Shown: positions 44,709-53,834 of the stretch, one piece after another
Layout: each line of letters begins with the position of its first letter
How positions within the stretch are numbered: the stretch's first letter is position 1
Assembly: GCA_023227825.1 (NCBI GenBank)
Contig: JALOCJ010000005.1
Span: forward strand, 124,001-188,000
Direction: 5' to 3'
Source: Candidatus Cloacimonas sp.
Lineage (GTDB): Bacteria; Cloacimonadota; Cloacimonadia; Cloacimonadales; Cloacimonadaceae
DNA: 64,000 nucleotides
Position numbers and translations under genes: made by a program
Notes under the pieces: model-generated
What the model was told of the DNA's origin: nothing
Seen by the model: only the letters and a program-made list of their open reading frames with translations
Databases searched by the model: none

Positions 44709-46756
44709 AAACCAGCACTAAAGAGAAATTATATAGTGTCCTGAAATATCTGTGGTTTGCCTTTTGTCTGATTACAGGTATTTTTACAGGCGCTTTATGG
44801 TTTTACCATGATAGTTTGCCTCCCACGAGTGAACTGAGAAATTATACTCTCCGTTCCGGTTCTGAGGTGTATGACCGCAATGGTAAAATGGTTTATCTTT
44901 TTGCTTTTGAAAAACGCAAGCTGGTTTCCCTGAAAGAACTTCCCCAATATTTGATAGATGCACTTATAATTACAGAAGACAAACACTTTTATCATCATTT
45001 TGGAATTGATATTTTAGGTAATATTCGTGCTTTAGCTGTAGACCTGGTGCGTATGGATTTTTCCCAAGGAGCAAGTACTATAACTCAACAAATGGCACGC
45101 AATATGTTTCTTACTTTGGATAAACGTCTTTCGCGCAAACTGAAAGAAATTATACTCGCACTGAGAATTGAACAGGAATTTACGAAGGATGAAATCCTGG
45201 AGATTTATTTCAATAAAATCTTTTGGGGTGGACAAATTCACGGTGTGGAAACCGCTTCTTTATACTATTTCGGCAAACATGCCCGCGATTTAACATTGGC
45301 AGAAGCAGCAGCTTTAGTAGGTATGATTCAGCGTCCTAATTATTATAATCCCGCAAAACATCCCGAACGCTTGATTGAAAGACGGAATATGATTTTAAGC
45401 AAAATGCTGAAGGCAAAAAAAATAACCCAGGAAGAATACAATGCAGCAGTCGCTTCTAAAATAACCGGTGACCGCAGTTCTCTGCAACAATATTCAACTG
45501 ATTATTATATTGAACATATTCGTTTGTATCTGGAACGCAAATATGGCACGGAAAAACTCTTTGAAGGCGGATTAAAGATTTACACTCCAATGGATGTAGA
45601 CCTTTCCGTTTATGCTGATTCTGTTTTAAATCGCTATCTTTCCAGAGTTGAAAAAGGTTATCCTGCTTCTATGCGTTATGACAGTGTTCCTAAAAACAGT
45701 GTGGATATAAATACCCGTTATCTGCAGGGTGGTATCTTATTAATGGAAAATAGTAACGGACAGGTTTTAGCGATGCTTGGAGGTAGAAACTTTACACACA
45801 GTAAATTTAACCGCATAACTCAGGCAAAAAGGCAACCCGGAAGTGCTATTAAACCAACTTATTATACAGCAGCAATTGAAAAGGGCTATACTCCTGCCAC
45901 TGTTATTAATGATGCTCCTATAACTTTAACAGGAAGTAATGGAAAGGATTGGACTCCTCAAAATTTCAGCCGGAAATATTACGGACCCACAAGAATGCGA
46001 ACTGCTATTACTTATTCTTACAATGTATGGGCAGTTAAAACCGTTATGGACCTTGGACTGGATGTAGTTAATGATGCTTTTCGGCGTTTTGGAATTGATG
46101 CTAAAGCCGAGGACTATTCGGCTGCTCTTGGTGCTTATGAAGTTACTCCTATTAATTTAATTTCCGCCTTTACAACTTTTCCTAATAACGGATTTCGCAC
46201 AAAACCTGTGTTTATTACTAAAGTGGAAGATATTAATGGAAAAGTTCTGGAACGCAGTGTTACTGCAAAATATGATGTTACCTCACCTCAAGTTGCTTTT
46301 ATAATGACTTCTTTACTTCAATCCGTAGTCACTTCTGGAACAGGAGCTGCTGCCAAAAACAATTATTATTGGCAGGCAGCTGGGAAAACAGGAACTTCCA
46401 GTGATCATCGTGATGCCTGGTTTATAGGTTTTAACCGCAAATATACTTTAGGCATCTGGAACGGCTTTGATAATAATGCTGCCATATCTGCCAGTGCAAG
46501 TTGTGCTCCTATTTGGGGTCAAATTATGACGAGGGCAATTCGTAATGAAAATAAGGGGCGTTTTCCAAAATCTGACGATCCCCGCTATAGTTTTGTAGTT
46601 CCGGATAGAATTGTGAAAAGAACTATCAATCCTAAAACCGGTTTCCTTTCTGAAAATGGCATTGAAGAATATTTTATTGAGGATAATATACCTCCTGCCC
46701 GTTCTGATACAATAAGCTATAATTATTATCCCACCCGTATGGATAATTCTGAATAA
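44705..46756 (+). CDS. penicillin-binding protein 1A (bifunctional peptidoglycan synthase)
   Basis: This 683-residue class A PBP has one N-terminal membrane anchor (about 15-32). The glycosyltransferase 51 domain (about 55-230) has catalytic Glu91 in EDKHFYHHFG, then QGASTITQQMARNMFL and KILEIYFNKIFWG-type motifs. The transpeptidase domain (about 300-620) has Ser380-x-x-Lys383 (GSAIKPTYY), SYN (TYSYNVWAVK) and KTGTS (561-565). It polymerises and cross-links peptidoglycan outside the cytoplasmic membrane. The start overlaps the Gx gene stop by 4 bases. Confidence 0.96.
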   Translation: MKTSTKEKLYSVLKYLWFAFCLITGIFTGALWFYHDSLPPTSELRNYTLRSGSEVYDRNGKMVYLFAFEKRKLVSLKELPQYLIDALIITEDKHFYHHFGIDILGNIRALAVDLVRMDFSQGASTITQQMARNMFLTLDKRLSRKLKEIILALRIEQEFTKDEILEIYFNKIFWGGQIHGVETASLYYFGKHARDLTLAEAAALVGMIQRPNYYNPAKHPERLIERRNMILSKMLKAKKITQEEYNAAVASKITGDRSSLQQYSTDYYIEHIRLYLERKYGTEKLFEGGLKIYTPMDVDLSVYADSVLNRYLSRVEKGYPASMRYDSVPKNSVDINTRYLQGGILLMENSNGQVLAMLGGRNFTHSKFNRITQAKRQPGSAIKPTYYTAAIEKGYTPATVINDAPITLTGSNGKDWTPQNFSRKYYGPTRMRTAITYSYNVWAVKTVMDLGLDVVNDAFRRFGIDAKAEDYSAALGAYEVTPINLISAFTTFPNNGFRTKPVFITKVEDINGKVLERSVTAKYDVTSPQVAFIMTSLLQSVVTSGTGAAAKNNYYWQAAGKTGTSSDHRDAWFIGFNRKYTLGIWNGFDNNAAISASASCAPIWGQIMTRAIRNENKGRFPKSDDPRYSFVVPDRIVKRTINPKTGFLSENGIEEYFIEDNIPPARSDTISYNYYPTRMDNSE

Positions 46757-46771
46757 ACCGGATAGTCAAGA

Positions 46772-47941
46772 ATGTATCGCATACTTTTTTATATTCTCTG
46801 TGTGCTTGTTTCAACGGGTTGCATAACCTATCTTGTTTTATGTATCCGTTTCGTGTATGGTTATAAGCACTATAAACCCGTTTTCAGCTTCAAAAAAAGG
46901 ACAGTGAGTGTGGTTATTGCTGCCCGTAATGAAGCTAAGAACTTACAGGATTTATTGCTGTGTTTGCTCAATCAGGATTATCCTTCAGAGCTTTTTGAGG
47001 TTGTATTAGCCGATGATGATTCTGAAGATGAAACCGCGGAAGTAGCAAATAAGTATATTGAAGCAGGTCTAAATTTACATTATTTGAAAATTACGGGACG
47101 GGAAAATGTCCTATCCCCCAAAAAAAAAGCTCTGGAAGATGCTGTTTATACTGCGCAGGGAGAAATTATTCTTTCTACTGATGCAGATTGTATTGTTCCG
47201 ACAACCTGGATTTCTTCTATGGTTTCTCTATTTACAGATGATGTTTCTATGGTTGCTGGTTATTCTAGAACTTTGCTTCCCAATTGGAAAAAGGCATCTC
47301 TCGTGCAAAAATATGAACATTTGGATTATGCCTTATCTTATATGGCTTTAGCGGGTTGTTATACAATTGGTAAAAGTTGGGCATGTGTAGGACAAAATAT
47401 GGCTTACAGACGTTCTGCTTTTTATGATGTAGGGGGCTTTAGTAAAATAAAACATTTACTTTCGGGAGATGATGTAAATTTACTGCAGTTAATGCGTAAT
47501 AAGGGTTATAAAATTGTTTTCAATTTTTCCCCTTCCAGTTTTGTTTACACGCAGCCGATTCAATCCTGGAAAGAACTAATCAATAAACGCAGTCGTTGGA
47601 CTTCCAATATGAAATATCAGCTGAAGTTCAATCCGGAGTTCTATTTTATTCTGTTTTCGCTTGCCTGTTTATATTGGGGCGGGTTGCTAATGCTGTTTTT
47701 TAATTATAAATTAGCTTTGTTTATTTTGGCTTACCGTATTATTATAGAAAACATCATTTTCAATTTTTCCCGTTCACGTTTTGGAATTACGAAAGAAATA
47801 ATGAAGTTTTATCCTGTGTGGCTAGTTATTCAGAGTTTTTTTCTGGTGTTTACAATGGTACTGGGTCAGTTCAATATTTTTGTGTGGCACGGCAAAAGAC
47901 CCAACAATAAAAGGAATAACAATGCAAACCATAATCTTTGA
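46772..47941 (+). CDS. family 2 glycosyltransferase, membrane-bound
   Basis: This 389-residue protein has one N-terminal helix (LFYILCVLVSTGCITYLVLC). A GT-A catalytic domain has VSVVIAARNEAKNLQDLL, ADDDSEDETAEVA (nucleotide Asp), STDADCIVP (DxD-type metal site) and LSGDDVNLLQLMRNKG, then NKRSRWTSN, a (Q/R)xxRW-like motif of processive enzymes. About three C-terminal helices follow. It likely transfers a sugar to a lipid or polysaccharide. Its 3' end overlaps the next gene by 20 bases. Confidence 0.9.
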   Translation: MYRILFYILCVLVSTGCITYLVLCIRFVYGYKHYKPVFSFKKRTVSVVIAARNEAKNLQDLLLCLLNQDYPSELFEVVLADDDSEDETAEVANKYIEAGLNLHYLKITGRENVLSPKKKALEDAVYTAQGEIILSTDADCIVPTTWISSMVSLFTDDVSMVAGYSRTLLPNWKKASLVQKYEHLDYALSYMALAGCYTIGKSWACVGQNMAYRRSAFYDVGGFSKIKHLLSGDDVNLLQLMRNKGYKIVFNFSPSSFVYTQPIQSWKELINKRSRWTSNMKYQLKFNPEFYFILFSLACLYWGGLLMLFFNYKLALFILAYRIIIENIIFNFSRSRFGITKEIMKFYPVWLVIQSFFLVFTMVLGQFNIFVWHGKRPNNKRNNNANHNL

Positions 47942-49115
47942 TGATAATGCTCGTTCCAATTTTTTCCCTTTAACATTAAACAGAAGTGTTGGAGACCTGC
48001 GTTGTGGAATAACTAAATTGCGTCAGCGTTTAGAGTGCATTTTTTCCGATTCGGAAGAGACCTGTGTGCTTATAGATGAATCTCTTGTTCCGTTATATCA
48101 GGAACGACATCCCGATTGGATAATCAATTCTGCTGTAAGAGGGGAAAAACTCTATTTGAATTCACGCCTTATGTTAACTGCTGATGCTTTGGAACAGATT
48201 CAAAAAATGGCTTTCGGTTCCTGTTTATATGCGGGACAGGATATTGTAGCTATAAAAGTGAAGGACGCTTCCATTTTTCCTGATGTTGTGAACTTGAAGA
48301 AAAAACTCAGTAATATCAACCTTTATAACTGCCTTGCAGACATTATTAAAGATAATTCCAGATTGCTTATGCGAGATTATCATCTCCATTTTTACGACGG
48401 AGAAAATTATTTTGAAACCGAACCGGGAGTTACTGTTTTGCATCCATATAATGTTTGGGTAGGAGAAGGAGCAGAATTTTCACCGGGAGTTATTTTGGAT
48501 GCTTCAGAAGGACCTGTTGTAATTGATACGGGAGCACGCCTGATGGCTAATGCCGTTCTTTGCGGTCCTGTTTATGTAGGTAAAAAATCCCTGATTAAAA
48601 TCGGTGCCAAAATTTACGGAGGCACTTCTATCGGACCTGTTTGTAAAGTTGGTGGAGAAGTTGAAGGAACAATTTTTCAGGGCTATAGTAATAAGCAGCA
48701 TGACGGTTTTTTGGGGCATTCTTATATCGGTGAATGGGTAAATATCGGTGCTGATACTAATAACAGTGACCTGAAAAATACTTACCAAACAGTAGCTTAT
48801 TATTCCTATACCAGTAAAGCTAAAATTGATTCCGGAAATCAATTTTTAGGTTGTGTAATTGGAGATCACAGCAAAACAGGTATTAATTGCAGCATCAATA
48901 CCGGAACTGTAATTGGTATTGGATGCAACCTTTATGGTCCAAATTTAATCCGTGATTTCATTCCTGATTTTTCCTGGGGCGAAGCAGAAAAATTAGATAA
49001 ATACCGGTTCCCTGAATTTTGTGAAACAGCAGAAATTGTTAAACAGCGGCGAAAGATAAGCTTCACCGAAACTGAAAAAGCCCTATATAATAATATCTAT
49101 AAAATGAGGATATAA
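47922..49115 (+). CDS. GlmU-like putative sugar-1-phosphate nucleotidyltransferase
   Basis: This 397-residue protein starts at the ATG 47922, behind AAAGGAATAAC; the frame extends upstream into the GT2 gene without family sequence. The N-terminal LTLNRSVGDLRCGITKLRQRLE is the short NTP-transferase start typical of the GlmU-family variant common in Bacteroidetes, with little of the classical GxGxRM loop. The C-terminal half is a left-handed beta-helix with hexapeptide repeats (VWVGEGAEFSPGVIL, GPVYVGKKSLIKIGAKIYGGTSIGPVCKVGGEV). Likely role: sugar nucleotide synthesis or acyl transfer. The stop shares bases with the next start (TAATG). Confidence 0.88.
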   Translation: MQTIIFDDNARSNFFPLTLNRSVGDLRCGITKLRQRLECIFSDSEETCVLIDESLVPLYQERHPDWIINSAVRGEKLYLNSRLMLTADALEQIQKMAFGSCLYAGQDIVAIKVKDASIFPDVVNLKKKLSNINLYNCLADIIKDNSRLLMRDYHLHFYDGENYFETEPGVTVLHPYNVWVGEGAEFSPGVILDASEGPVVIDTGARLMANAVLCGPVYVGKKSLIKIGAKIYGGTSIGPVCKVGGEVEGTIFQGYSNKQHDGFLGHSYIGEWVNIGADTNNSDLKNTYQTVAYYSYTSKAKIDSGNQFLGCVIGDHSKTGINCSINTGTVIGIGCNLYGPNLIRDFIPDFSWGEAEKLDKYRFPEFCETAEIVKQRRKISFTETEKALYNNIYKMRI

Positions 49116-49954
49116 TGACGGACTTTATAGAAGTGATATTTAGAACGGGACGAATTGGTTATTATCAAAATACCAAAGGCCTGAATATTCAACCCGAAGA
49201 TATAATAATAGTAGAAGTGGAAAGGGGTGACGATATAGCTCAGGTTATTCATCTGGGTATTAAGGAAGAAGAAATGGATGCTCAGGTTTTAACAGGAAAG
49301 ACATTAAACATCCGACGCCAGGCAAATTCAGAAGACCTGGAGAAAATGAAAAACCTCAGCTATGAAGAAGATAAAGCAGCTAAAACCTTTATTGCGCTCT
49401 TGGATCATTACCCTTTTGAAATGAAACTGATTGAAACAATTTACCAGTTTGACGGCAATAAATTGACATTTTTCTTCACTGCAGAGGGCAGAATTGATTT
49501 TAGAAGCTTTGTTCGGGAATTGGCTAATATTTTTAAAACCCGCATAGAACTTCATCAAACAACAGGTAGAGATGAAGCACGTCGTTTAGGTGGTTTTGGA
49601 ATGTGCGGAAAACAATATTGTTGCGGTAGCTTTTTAAAACGCTTCAATCAGGTTACTATCAAAATGGCTAAAGACCAGAATCTGGCAGGAAATTTAACAA
49701 AAATTTCCGGACCCTGCGGTCGTCTGCTCTGTTGTCTTAATTTTGAAGAAGATTTTTATGTGGAGGAAGCTAAGGGCTTTCCTATAGTTGGTACTTTTGT
49801 TTCCTATCAGAATACAAAAATGATGGTTTTTCGTCTTAATGTTTTAGCCAAAAAAGTTATGCTTACCAGCGAGGAAGGTGTAATTCAAGAAATTGATTTA
49901 GATGAATTTTCCCGTCTGCCAGTTATTAGTATTCCCATTTTGGAAGAATGCTAA
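49115..49954 (+). CDS. PSP1 domain protein (RicT-like)
   Basis: This 279-residue protein has the PSP1 C-terminal domain (about 60-150). It then has the cysteine-rich stretch GMCGKQYCCGSFL (about 167-180) and GPCGRLLCCLNFE (about 204-216). In Bacillus the RicT-RicA-RicF complex carries 4Fe-4S clusters bound by such cysteines and affects RNA processing and competence. Partners RicA/RicF are not present here. It overlaps rlmN by 7 bases. Confidence 0.9.
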   Translation: MTDFIEVIFRTGRIGYYQNTKGLNIQPEDIIIVEVERGDDIAQVIHLGIKEEEMDAQVLTGKTLNIRRQANSEDLEKMKNLSYEEDKAAKTFIALLDHYPFEMKLIETIYQFDGNKLTFFFTAEGRIDFRSFVRELANIFKTRIELHQTTGRDEARRLGGFGMCGKQYCCGSFLKRFNQVTIKMAKDQNLAGNLTKISGPCGRLLCCLNFEEDFYVEEAKGFPIVGTFVSYQNTKMMVFRLNVLAKKVMLTSEEGVIQEIDLDEFSRLPVISIPILEEC

Positions 49955-50982
49955 CCAACATTTTTTCTTTAATACCGGAAGACCTGGCAAAAAGCATTAT
50001 GAGCAGGCAACCTGAATTGCCTAGTTATAGAATCAGGCAAGTTCTTTCCTGGTTGTATAAATCCTACAATAACGAACCGGATAAAATGACCAATTTACCG
50101 GAAGAATTCAGGTCTTTTTTAAAGACCAGTTACTCTTTTTCATTACCCGAAATAGAAAGCAAACTAGTGTCTCAAGACGGAGCTGTAAAATATCGTTTAC
50201 GGCTGGAGGATAGCGAACTAATTGAAAGTGTATTAATTCCCACAGAGAAGAAGAACACACTTTGCCTTTCTACTCAGGTTGGTTGTGCCCGCAATTGCAA
50301 ATTTTGTGCTACAGGAACAATGGGATTTATCAGGAATCTGGAAATACAAGAAATTGTAGGTCAGGTTATTATCGCCAGCAAAGAACTAAAAAATAGCAGA
50401 GAAGCTAAACTTACCAATTTGGTTTTAATGGGAATGGGTGAACCAATGGATAATCTGAAAAATGTTCTTATCTCACTGCAAATTCTTCAAAGCAACGCAG
50501 GATTTTCTTTCAGTCCAAGGCGTATAACTATTTCCACCTGTGGAGTTGTTCCCGGAATTATAGCCCTTGCTGATAGCGAAATTAAAGCCAAACTTGCTCT
50601 TTCCTTAATTTCTGCCATTGAAGCAAAGCGCAAACAATTAATGCCTATAAGCAACAAATATAACCTTATTCAGTTGAAACAGGCATTATTATATTACTTA
50701 AGAAAAACTTCCTTTCGCTTAACTATTGAGTATATCCTCATTCCAAGTTTTAATATGGATAGCGAAGACCTTTCCGCTTTACGCAAATTCACAGGTGACC
50801 TATCCTGTAAAATAAATTTTATTCCTTATAATCCTGGCAGAAATTCCCGATTTAGAGCTCCTACAGAACCAGAAATTAAGGACTTTCTGCAGAAAGCACA
50901 AAAATTGCCCCAAGCAATAACTTTACGCAAAAGCAGGGGAGCAGATATTTTTGGTGCCTGCGGACAACTTACTAAAAAATAA
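49948..50982 (+). CDS. rlmN: 23S rRNA (adenine-2503-C2)-methyltransferase RlmN
   Basis: This 344-residue radical SAM enzyme methylates A2503 of 23S rRNA (and A37 of some tRNAs). The 4Fe-4S motif is Cys113-x3-Cys117-x2-Cys120 (CARNCKFC), followed by GTMGF and VLMGMGEPMDN. The methyl-carrying or resolving cysteine is in the C-terminal GADIFGACGQL (Cys338). Length and motif spacing are standard. It is translated in the same operon as the PSP1 gene. Confidence 0.97.
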   Translation: MLTNIFSLIPEDLAKSIMSRQPELPSYRIRQVLSWLYKSYNNEPDKMTNLPEEFRSFLKTSYSFSLPEIESKLVSQDGAVKYRLRLEDSELIESVLIPTEKKNTLCLSTQVGCARNCKFCATGTMGFIRNLEIQEIVGQVIIASKELKNSREAKLTNLVLMGMGEPMDNLKNVLISLQILQSNAGFSFSPRRITISTCGVVPGIIALADSEIKAKLALSLISAIEAKRKQLMPISNKYNLIQLKQALLYYLRKTSFRLTIEYILIPSFNMDSEDLSALRKFTGDLSCKINFIPYNPGRNSRFRAPTEPEIKDFLQKAQKLPQAITLRKSRGADIFGACGQLTKK

Positions 50983-50997
50983 TACAGGAGAAAAAAA

Positions 50998-51774
50998 ATG
51001 AAAGATATTCCGCAAATTGCCAAAGAACTTTTTGGTGATAATCATCCCGCCCAATGTAAAGGTGGACACATAATTTGTCTGAACTGTTATCAGTGTCATT
51101 TAAATTGTCCTGATCAAGTTTATAATCCGACTCAGGATTTGGCTTCTGTAATAGATGCTACAGTTTTAAAAGCAGAAACTAGTAAAGAAGATATAAAAGA
51201 ACTTTGTAAAACAGCAAATAAATATAAAACTGCCGCGGTTTGTGTTAATTCACATTTTATCCCTTTGGTGAAAGAGCTTCTGGAAAAACCGGTTAAAAGC
51301 TGCACCGTTATCAATTTCCCCTTGGGTGCATCTCTTCAAAAAGCAATAGTTAATGAAGCAAAAGCGGTTTTAACAATCGGTACAGAAGAAGTGGATTTGG
51401 TTCAGAACTTAAGTGCTTTTTTAAGTGGTGATTACAAAAGTAATTTGCAATGTATGCAAGAAGTGGTTAAATTATGTAAGCAGCATAAGGCATTGTTGAA
51501 AGTTATTTTGGAGACCTGCTATCTTACAGAAGAACAGATAATTATCAGTTGTCTGCTAGCTAAAAAAGCAGGAGCCGATTTTGTTAAGACCTCAACCGGT
51601 TTTGGAACTGCAGGTGCCACTATTGATAATATTAAATTAATGCGTAAAATTGTAGGACCTAAAATTGGTGTAAAAGCTGCAGGCGGAATTAAAACTAAAG
51701 AACAGGCACTGGCAATGCTTGCTGCAGGTGCCAATAGAATCGGAGCTTCCAGCGTGAAAACAATTTTACAATAA
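50998..51774 (+). CDS. deoC: deoxyribose-phosphate aldolase with N-terminal ferredoxin-type Cys motif
   Basis: This 258-residue class I aldolase splits 2-deoxyribose-5-phosphate into acetaldehyde and glyceraldehyde-3-phosphate. The aldolase part runs from about residue 45 (LASVIDATVLKAETS) through VCVNSHF, VINFPLGAS, VDLVQNLSAF and the Schiff-base lysine in ADFVKTSTGF. The GVKAAGGIKT phosphate loop follows. Unusual is the first 40 residues: Cys27-x2-Cys30-x2-Cys33-x3-Cys37-Pro, the classical 4Fe-4S ferredoxin spacing, with Cys20 and two His nearby. E. coli DeoC lacks it. Cluster binding is inferred. RBS ACAGGAG lies before the ATG. Confidence 0.92.
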   Translation: MKDIPQIAKELFGDNHPAQCKGGHIICLNCYQCHLNCPDQVYNPTQDLASVIDATVLKAETSKEDIKELCKTANKYKTAAVCVNSHFIPLVKELLEKPVKSCTVINFPLGASLQKAIVNEAKAVLTIGTEEVDLVQNLSAFLSGDYKSNLQCMQEVVKLCKQHKALLKVILETCYLTEEQIIISCLLAKKAGADFVKTSTGFGTAGATIDNIKLMRKIVGPKIGVKAAGGIKTKEQALAMLAAGANRIGASSVKTILQ

Positions 51775-51786
51775 GGATGATCCAAT

Positions 51787-53235
51787 ATGATAGTGAATAT
51801 TGCAGGATTTAACATTGAGAAAGGACTTATTGATAAACTGAATAGTCCTTTGGCTACTCCGGAATTGATTTCTGCCTCTTATGCCCGTATCAGCAGAAGC
51901 AATAAAAGCATTGATAACCTGAGAAAAGAAGCGATGCAAGAACTAGAAAAGGCAAGAAAAACCAATACCAATATCATCTTTGAGATGGGTCATAGCTCTG
52001 TTGCAGAACATTCGGTTTTTAATATTGATATAATCGGAATTTCCAGAGCATTAACAGAATTGGTTCAACGCAGCAGAATTGCTTCCTTCACAGAAAAATC
52101 TCAACGCTATGTAACTTTTGGCAAGGATTATGTTATTCCTAAAGAATTCACCAATCGCCCCAAACTGAAACAGCCCTACAAGAAACTGATGGACGAACTT
52201 TTTGCTGAATATGAATTCAGTTTCAATGCGTTAAATGAACTGTATAAAAAACAGAAACCGCAACTCAGAACCCGTGAAAGGGAATGCCTTGCCAAAGAAG
52301 ATGCGCGTTACATTTTACCTCTTTCCACAAAAACCCAAATGGGAATGACTATTAATGCCCGCTCCCTGGAAAATCTCTTGCGGCGTTTAAATAAAAGTCC
52401 CTTAAAAGAAGCCGCTGAACTAAAGGAATTATTATATACCAAGGTCTCGGCAATTGCCCCTTCTTTAATTCGTTACCTGGATACTAATGAATACACTGGA
52501 AAAGTGGATTTGGAAAAAGTTGGTTTTTCCGGTTTTCTACAACAGGAATTGCCTTGGGTGAAAGAATTGGATATGGAAAATAAAGTGAAGGTGCTTAATA
52601 TTCCTGCTAACGCTGATGACACTATTTTAGCAAGTATAATCTACCAGCAGGGAGAATTGGACTGGAATGAAACAAAGGAAACAGTGGCGCATTTACCCAG
52701 GATAATTAAACAACAACTCTGGAATCAAGTTTTTAAAAATTTAAAGCCCTGGCACAAAGTTCCCCGTGCTTTTGAGACAGTTGATTTCTGCTTTGAACTG
52801 ACAATGAGCGAAAGTTGCTGGGCTCAATTTAAGCGACATCGCTATTGTACTATTTTGCGCAAAGCGGGAAGTTCTTTATCTGCAAAAATCCCTCCTGCCA
52901 TAAAAGCTATTAAAAGGGAAGATATTTGGACGGAACTGAATAATAATATTATCCGATTGGGTAGTTTACTTCCCCCGAAACTGGCATATCTAAATCCTTA
53001 TTTTAGAACTAATGCCTCTCTTGTTACCATTTTTGTGAAGATGAATTTGCGCGAAATTTACCATTTTGTCCGCCTGCGTAGTGACGAAAATGCCCAATGG
53101 GAAATCCGAGAAATATCACAATTATTGGCAAAACAAGTGAAAAAAGTTGCCCCTCAGGCAGCTGCCTTCCTTTGTGGAAAAAGTGAAATGAATAGGGATG
53201 TTTTAACTTACAATTTTCACCTGCCTTTAATGTAA
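51787..53235 (+). CDS. thyX: tandem-domain flavin-dependent thymidylate synthase (ThyX-like)
   Basis: This 482-residue protein is about twice the usual 220-250. The first ThyX domain (about 30-230) has FEMGHSSVAEHSVFNIDI and the FAD/dUMP motif, but the canonical RHR reads RSR (Arg95-Ser96-Arg97). The following Ser100...Ser105-x-Arg107-Tyr108 is intact. The second domain (about 260-470) keeps RHR (350-352, QFKRHRYCTI) but lacks the S..RY part and is otherwise weak. It makes dTMP from dUMP using CH2-THF and NADPH via FAD. ThyX sites form between subunits, so the two halves may make composite sites. It follows deoC by 12 bases; both concern deoxynucleotide metabolism. Confidence 0.85.
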   Translation: MIVNIAGFNIEKGLIDKLNSPLATPELISASYARISRSNKSIDNLRKEAMQELEKARKTNTNIIFEMGHSSVAEHSVFNIDIIGISRALTELVQRSRIASFTEKSQRYVTFGKDYVIPKEFTNRPKLKQPYKKLMDELFAEYEFSFNALNELYKKQKPQLRTRERECLAKEDARYILPLSTKTQMGMTINARSLENLLRRLNKSPLKEAAELKELLYTKVSAIAPSLIRYLDTNEYTGKVDLEKVGFSGFLQQELPWVKELDMENKVKVLNIPANADDTILASIIYQQGELDWNETKETVAHLPRIIKQQLWNQVFKNLKPWHKVPRAFETVDFCFELTMSESCWAQFKRHRYCTILRKAGSSLSAKIPPAIKAIKREDIWTELNNNIIRLGSLLPPKLAYLNPYFRTNASLVTIFVKMNLREIYHFVRLRSDENAQWEIREISQLLAKQVKKVAPQAAAFLCGKSEMNRDVLTYNFHLPLM

Positions 53236-53430
53236 CCACACACCATATTTTTTTCCCCCTTACAACCCCTCTTTAGCTTATCTATAGACCTAAAAATTGT
53301 GAGTCATCATAAAAGCAAGCTAACAAAATTCGCTAAATCAAAATACGGCAAGAAATTAACAAATAGAACCAATATCATAACCACAGAAAACCTATAATTT
53401 TTCATCATAACAATCCCATATCCAGCTCTT

Positions 53431-53459
53431 ATGATTCCCATATCGGATATGGGAATCAT
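53431..53459. promoter_or_regulatory. perfect 29-bp palindrome, operator-like
   Basis: Arms atgattcccatat and atatgggaatcat enclose a cgg centre. Two further half-sites flank it (atcccatatcc at 53412 and catatgggaatc at 53457), four in all. It overlaps the -35 zone of a TATAAT box at 53470-53475, which suits a regulator binding site. It could also form a cruciform or RNA hairpin. Confidence 0.6.
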
Positions 53460-53481
53460 ATGGGAATCTTATAATCTGCAT

Positions 53482-53580
53482 AACGCGGAAAAGCAGGAAT
53501 TATCACCCAACTATTTTGGGAAAGAAAAAGAGCAATTTCTCCGAATAGTGTTATAATGCTTTACGGAGTTGCTTTTTTTT
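53482..53580 (+). ncRNA. candidate small RNA of about 99 nt
   Basis: The candidate would start about 7 bases after TATAAT (53470-53475) and end at a terminator-like structure. Agcaa and ctccg pair with cggag and ttgct (53531-53571), followed by eight T (53573-53580). No protein frame exists here. The palindrome upstream could control it. I have no family match; expression is unproved. Confidence 0.4.
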
Positions 53581-53625
53581 TAACTTACAATTTTTCGGTT
53601 TGTAGATAAGCTAAAAAGCAGTGGA

Positions 53626-53689
53626 AAGTGAAAAAGAATAATAGATGTGGTTACCTTAAAGCCAGATAAAAATAGTGGGTCAAAACATC
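53626..53689 (+). repeat. 64-bp direct repeat, copy 1
   Basis: It aligns without gaps to 53771-53834 at a period of 145 bp, with roughly five in six bases identical, beginning aagtgaaaaagaat and including gatagatgtggtta. No open frame is conserved across the two copies. Confidence 0.75.
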
Positions 53690-53770
53690 TTTCAGAACGG
53701 TTGTATGGGTGCATACTTTATGTTTGAAATCATATTTTTTTGTTTTTTAGACCGGTTGTAGAGCGGTTGC

Positions 53771-53834
53771 AAGTGAAAAAGAATGATAGATGTGGTTACA
53801 TTAAAGGCAGGTGAAAATTATGAATCAAAACTTC
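53771..53834 (+). repeat. 64-bp direct repeat, copy 2
   Basis: This is the second copy of the element at 53626-53689. The 81-bp spacer differs. The short word cggttgta/cggttgca also recurs on the upstream side (53698, 53753, 53764). Confidence 0.75.
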
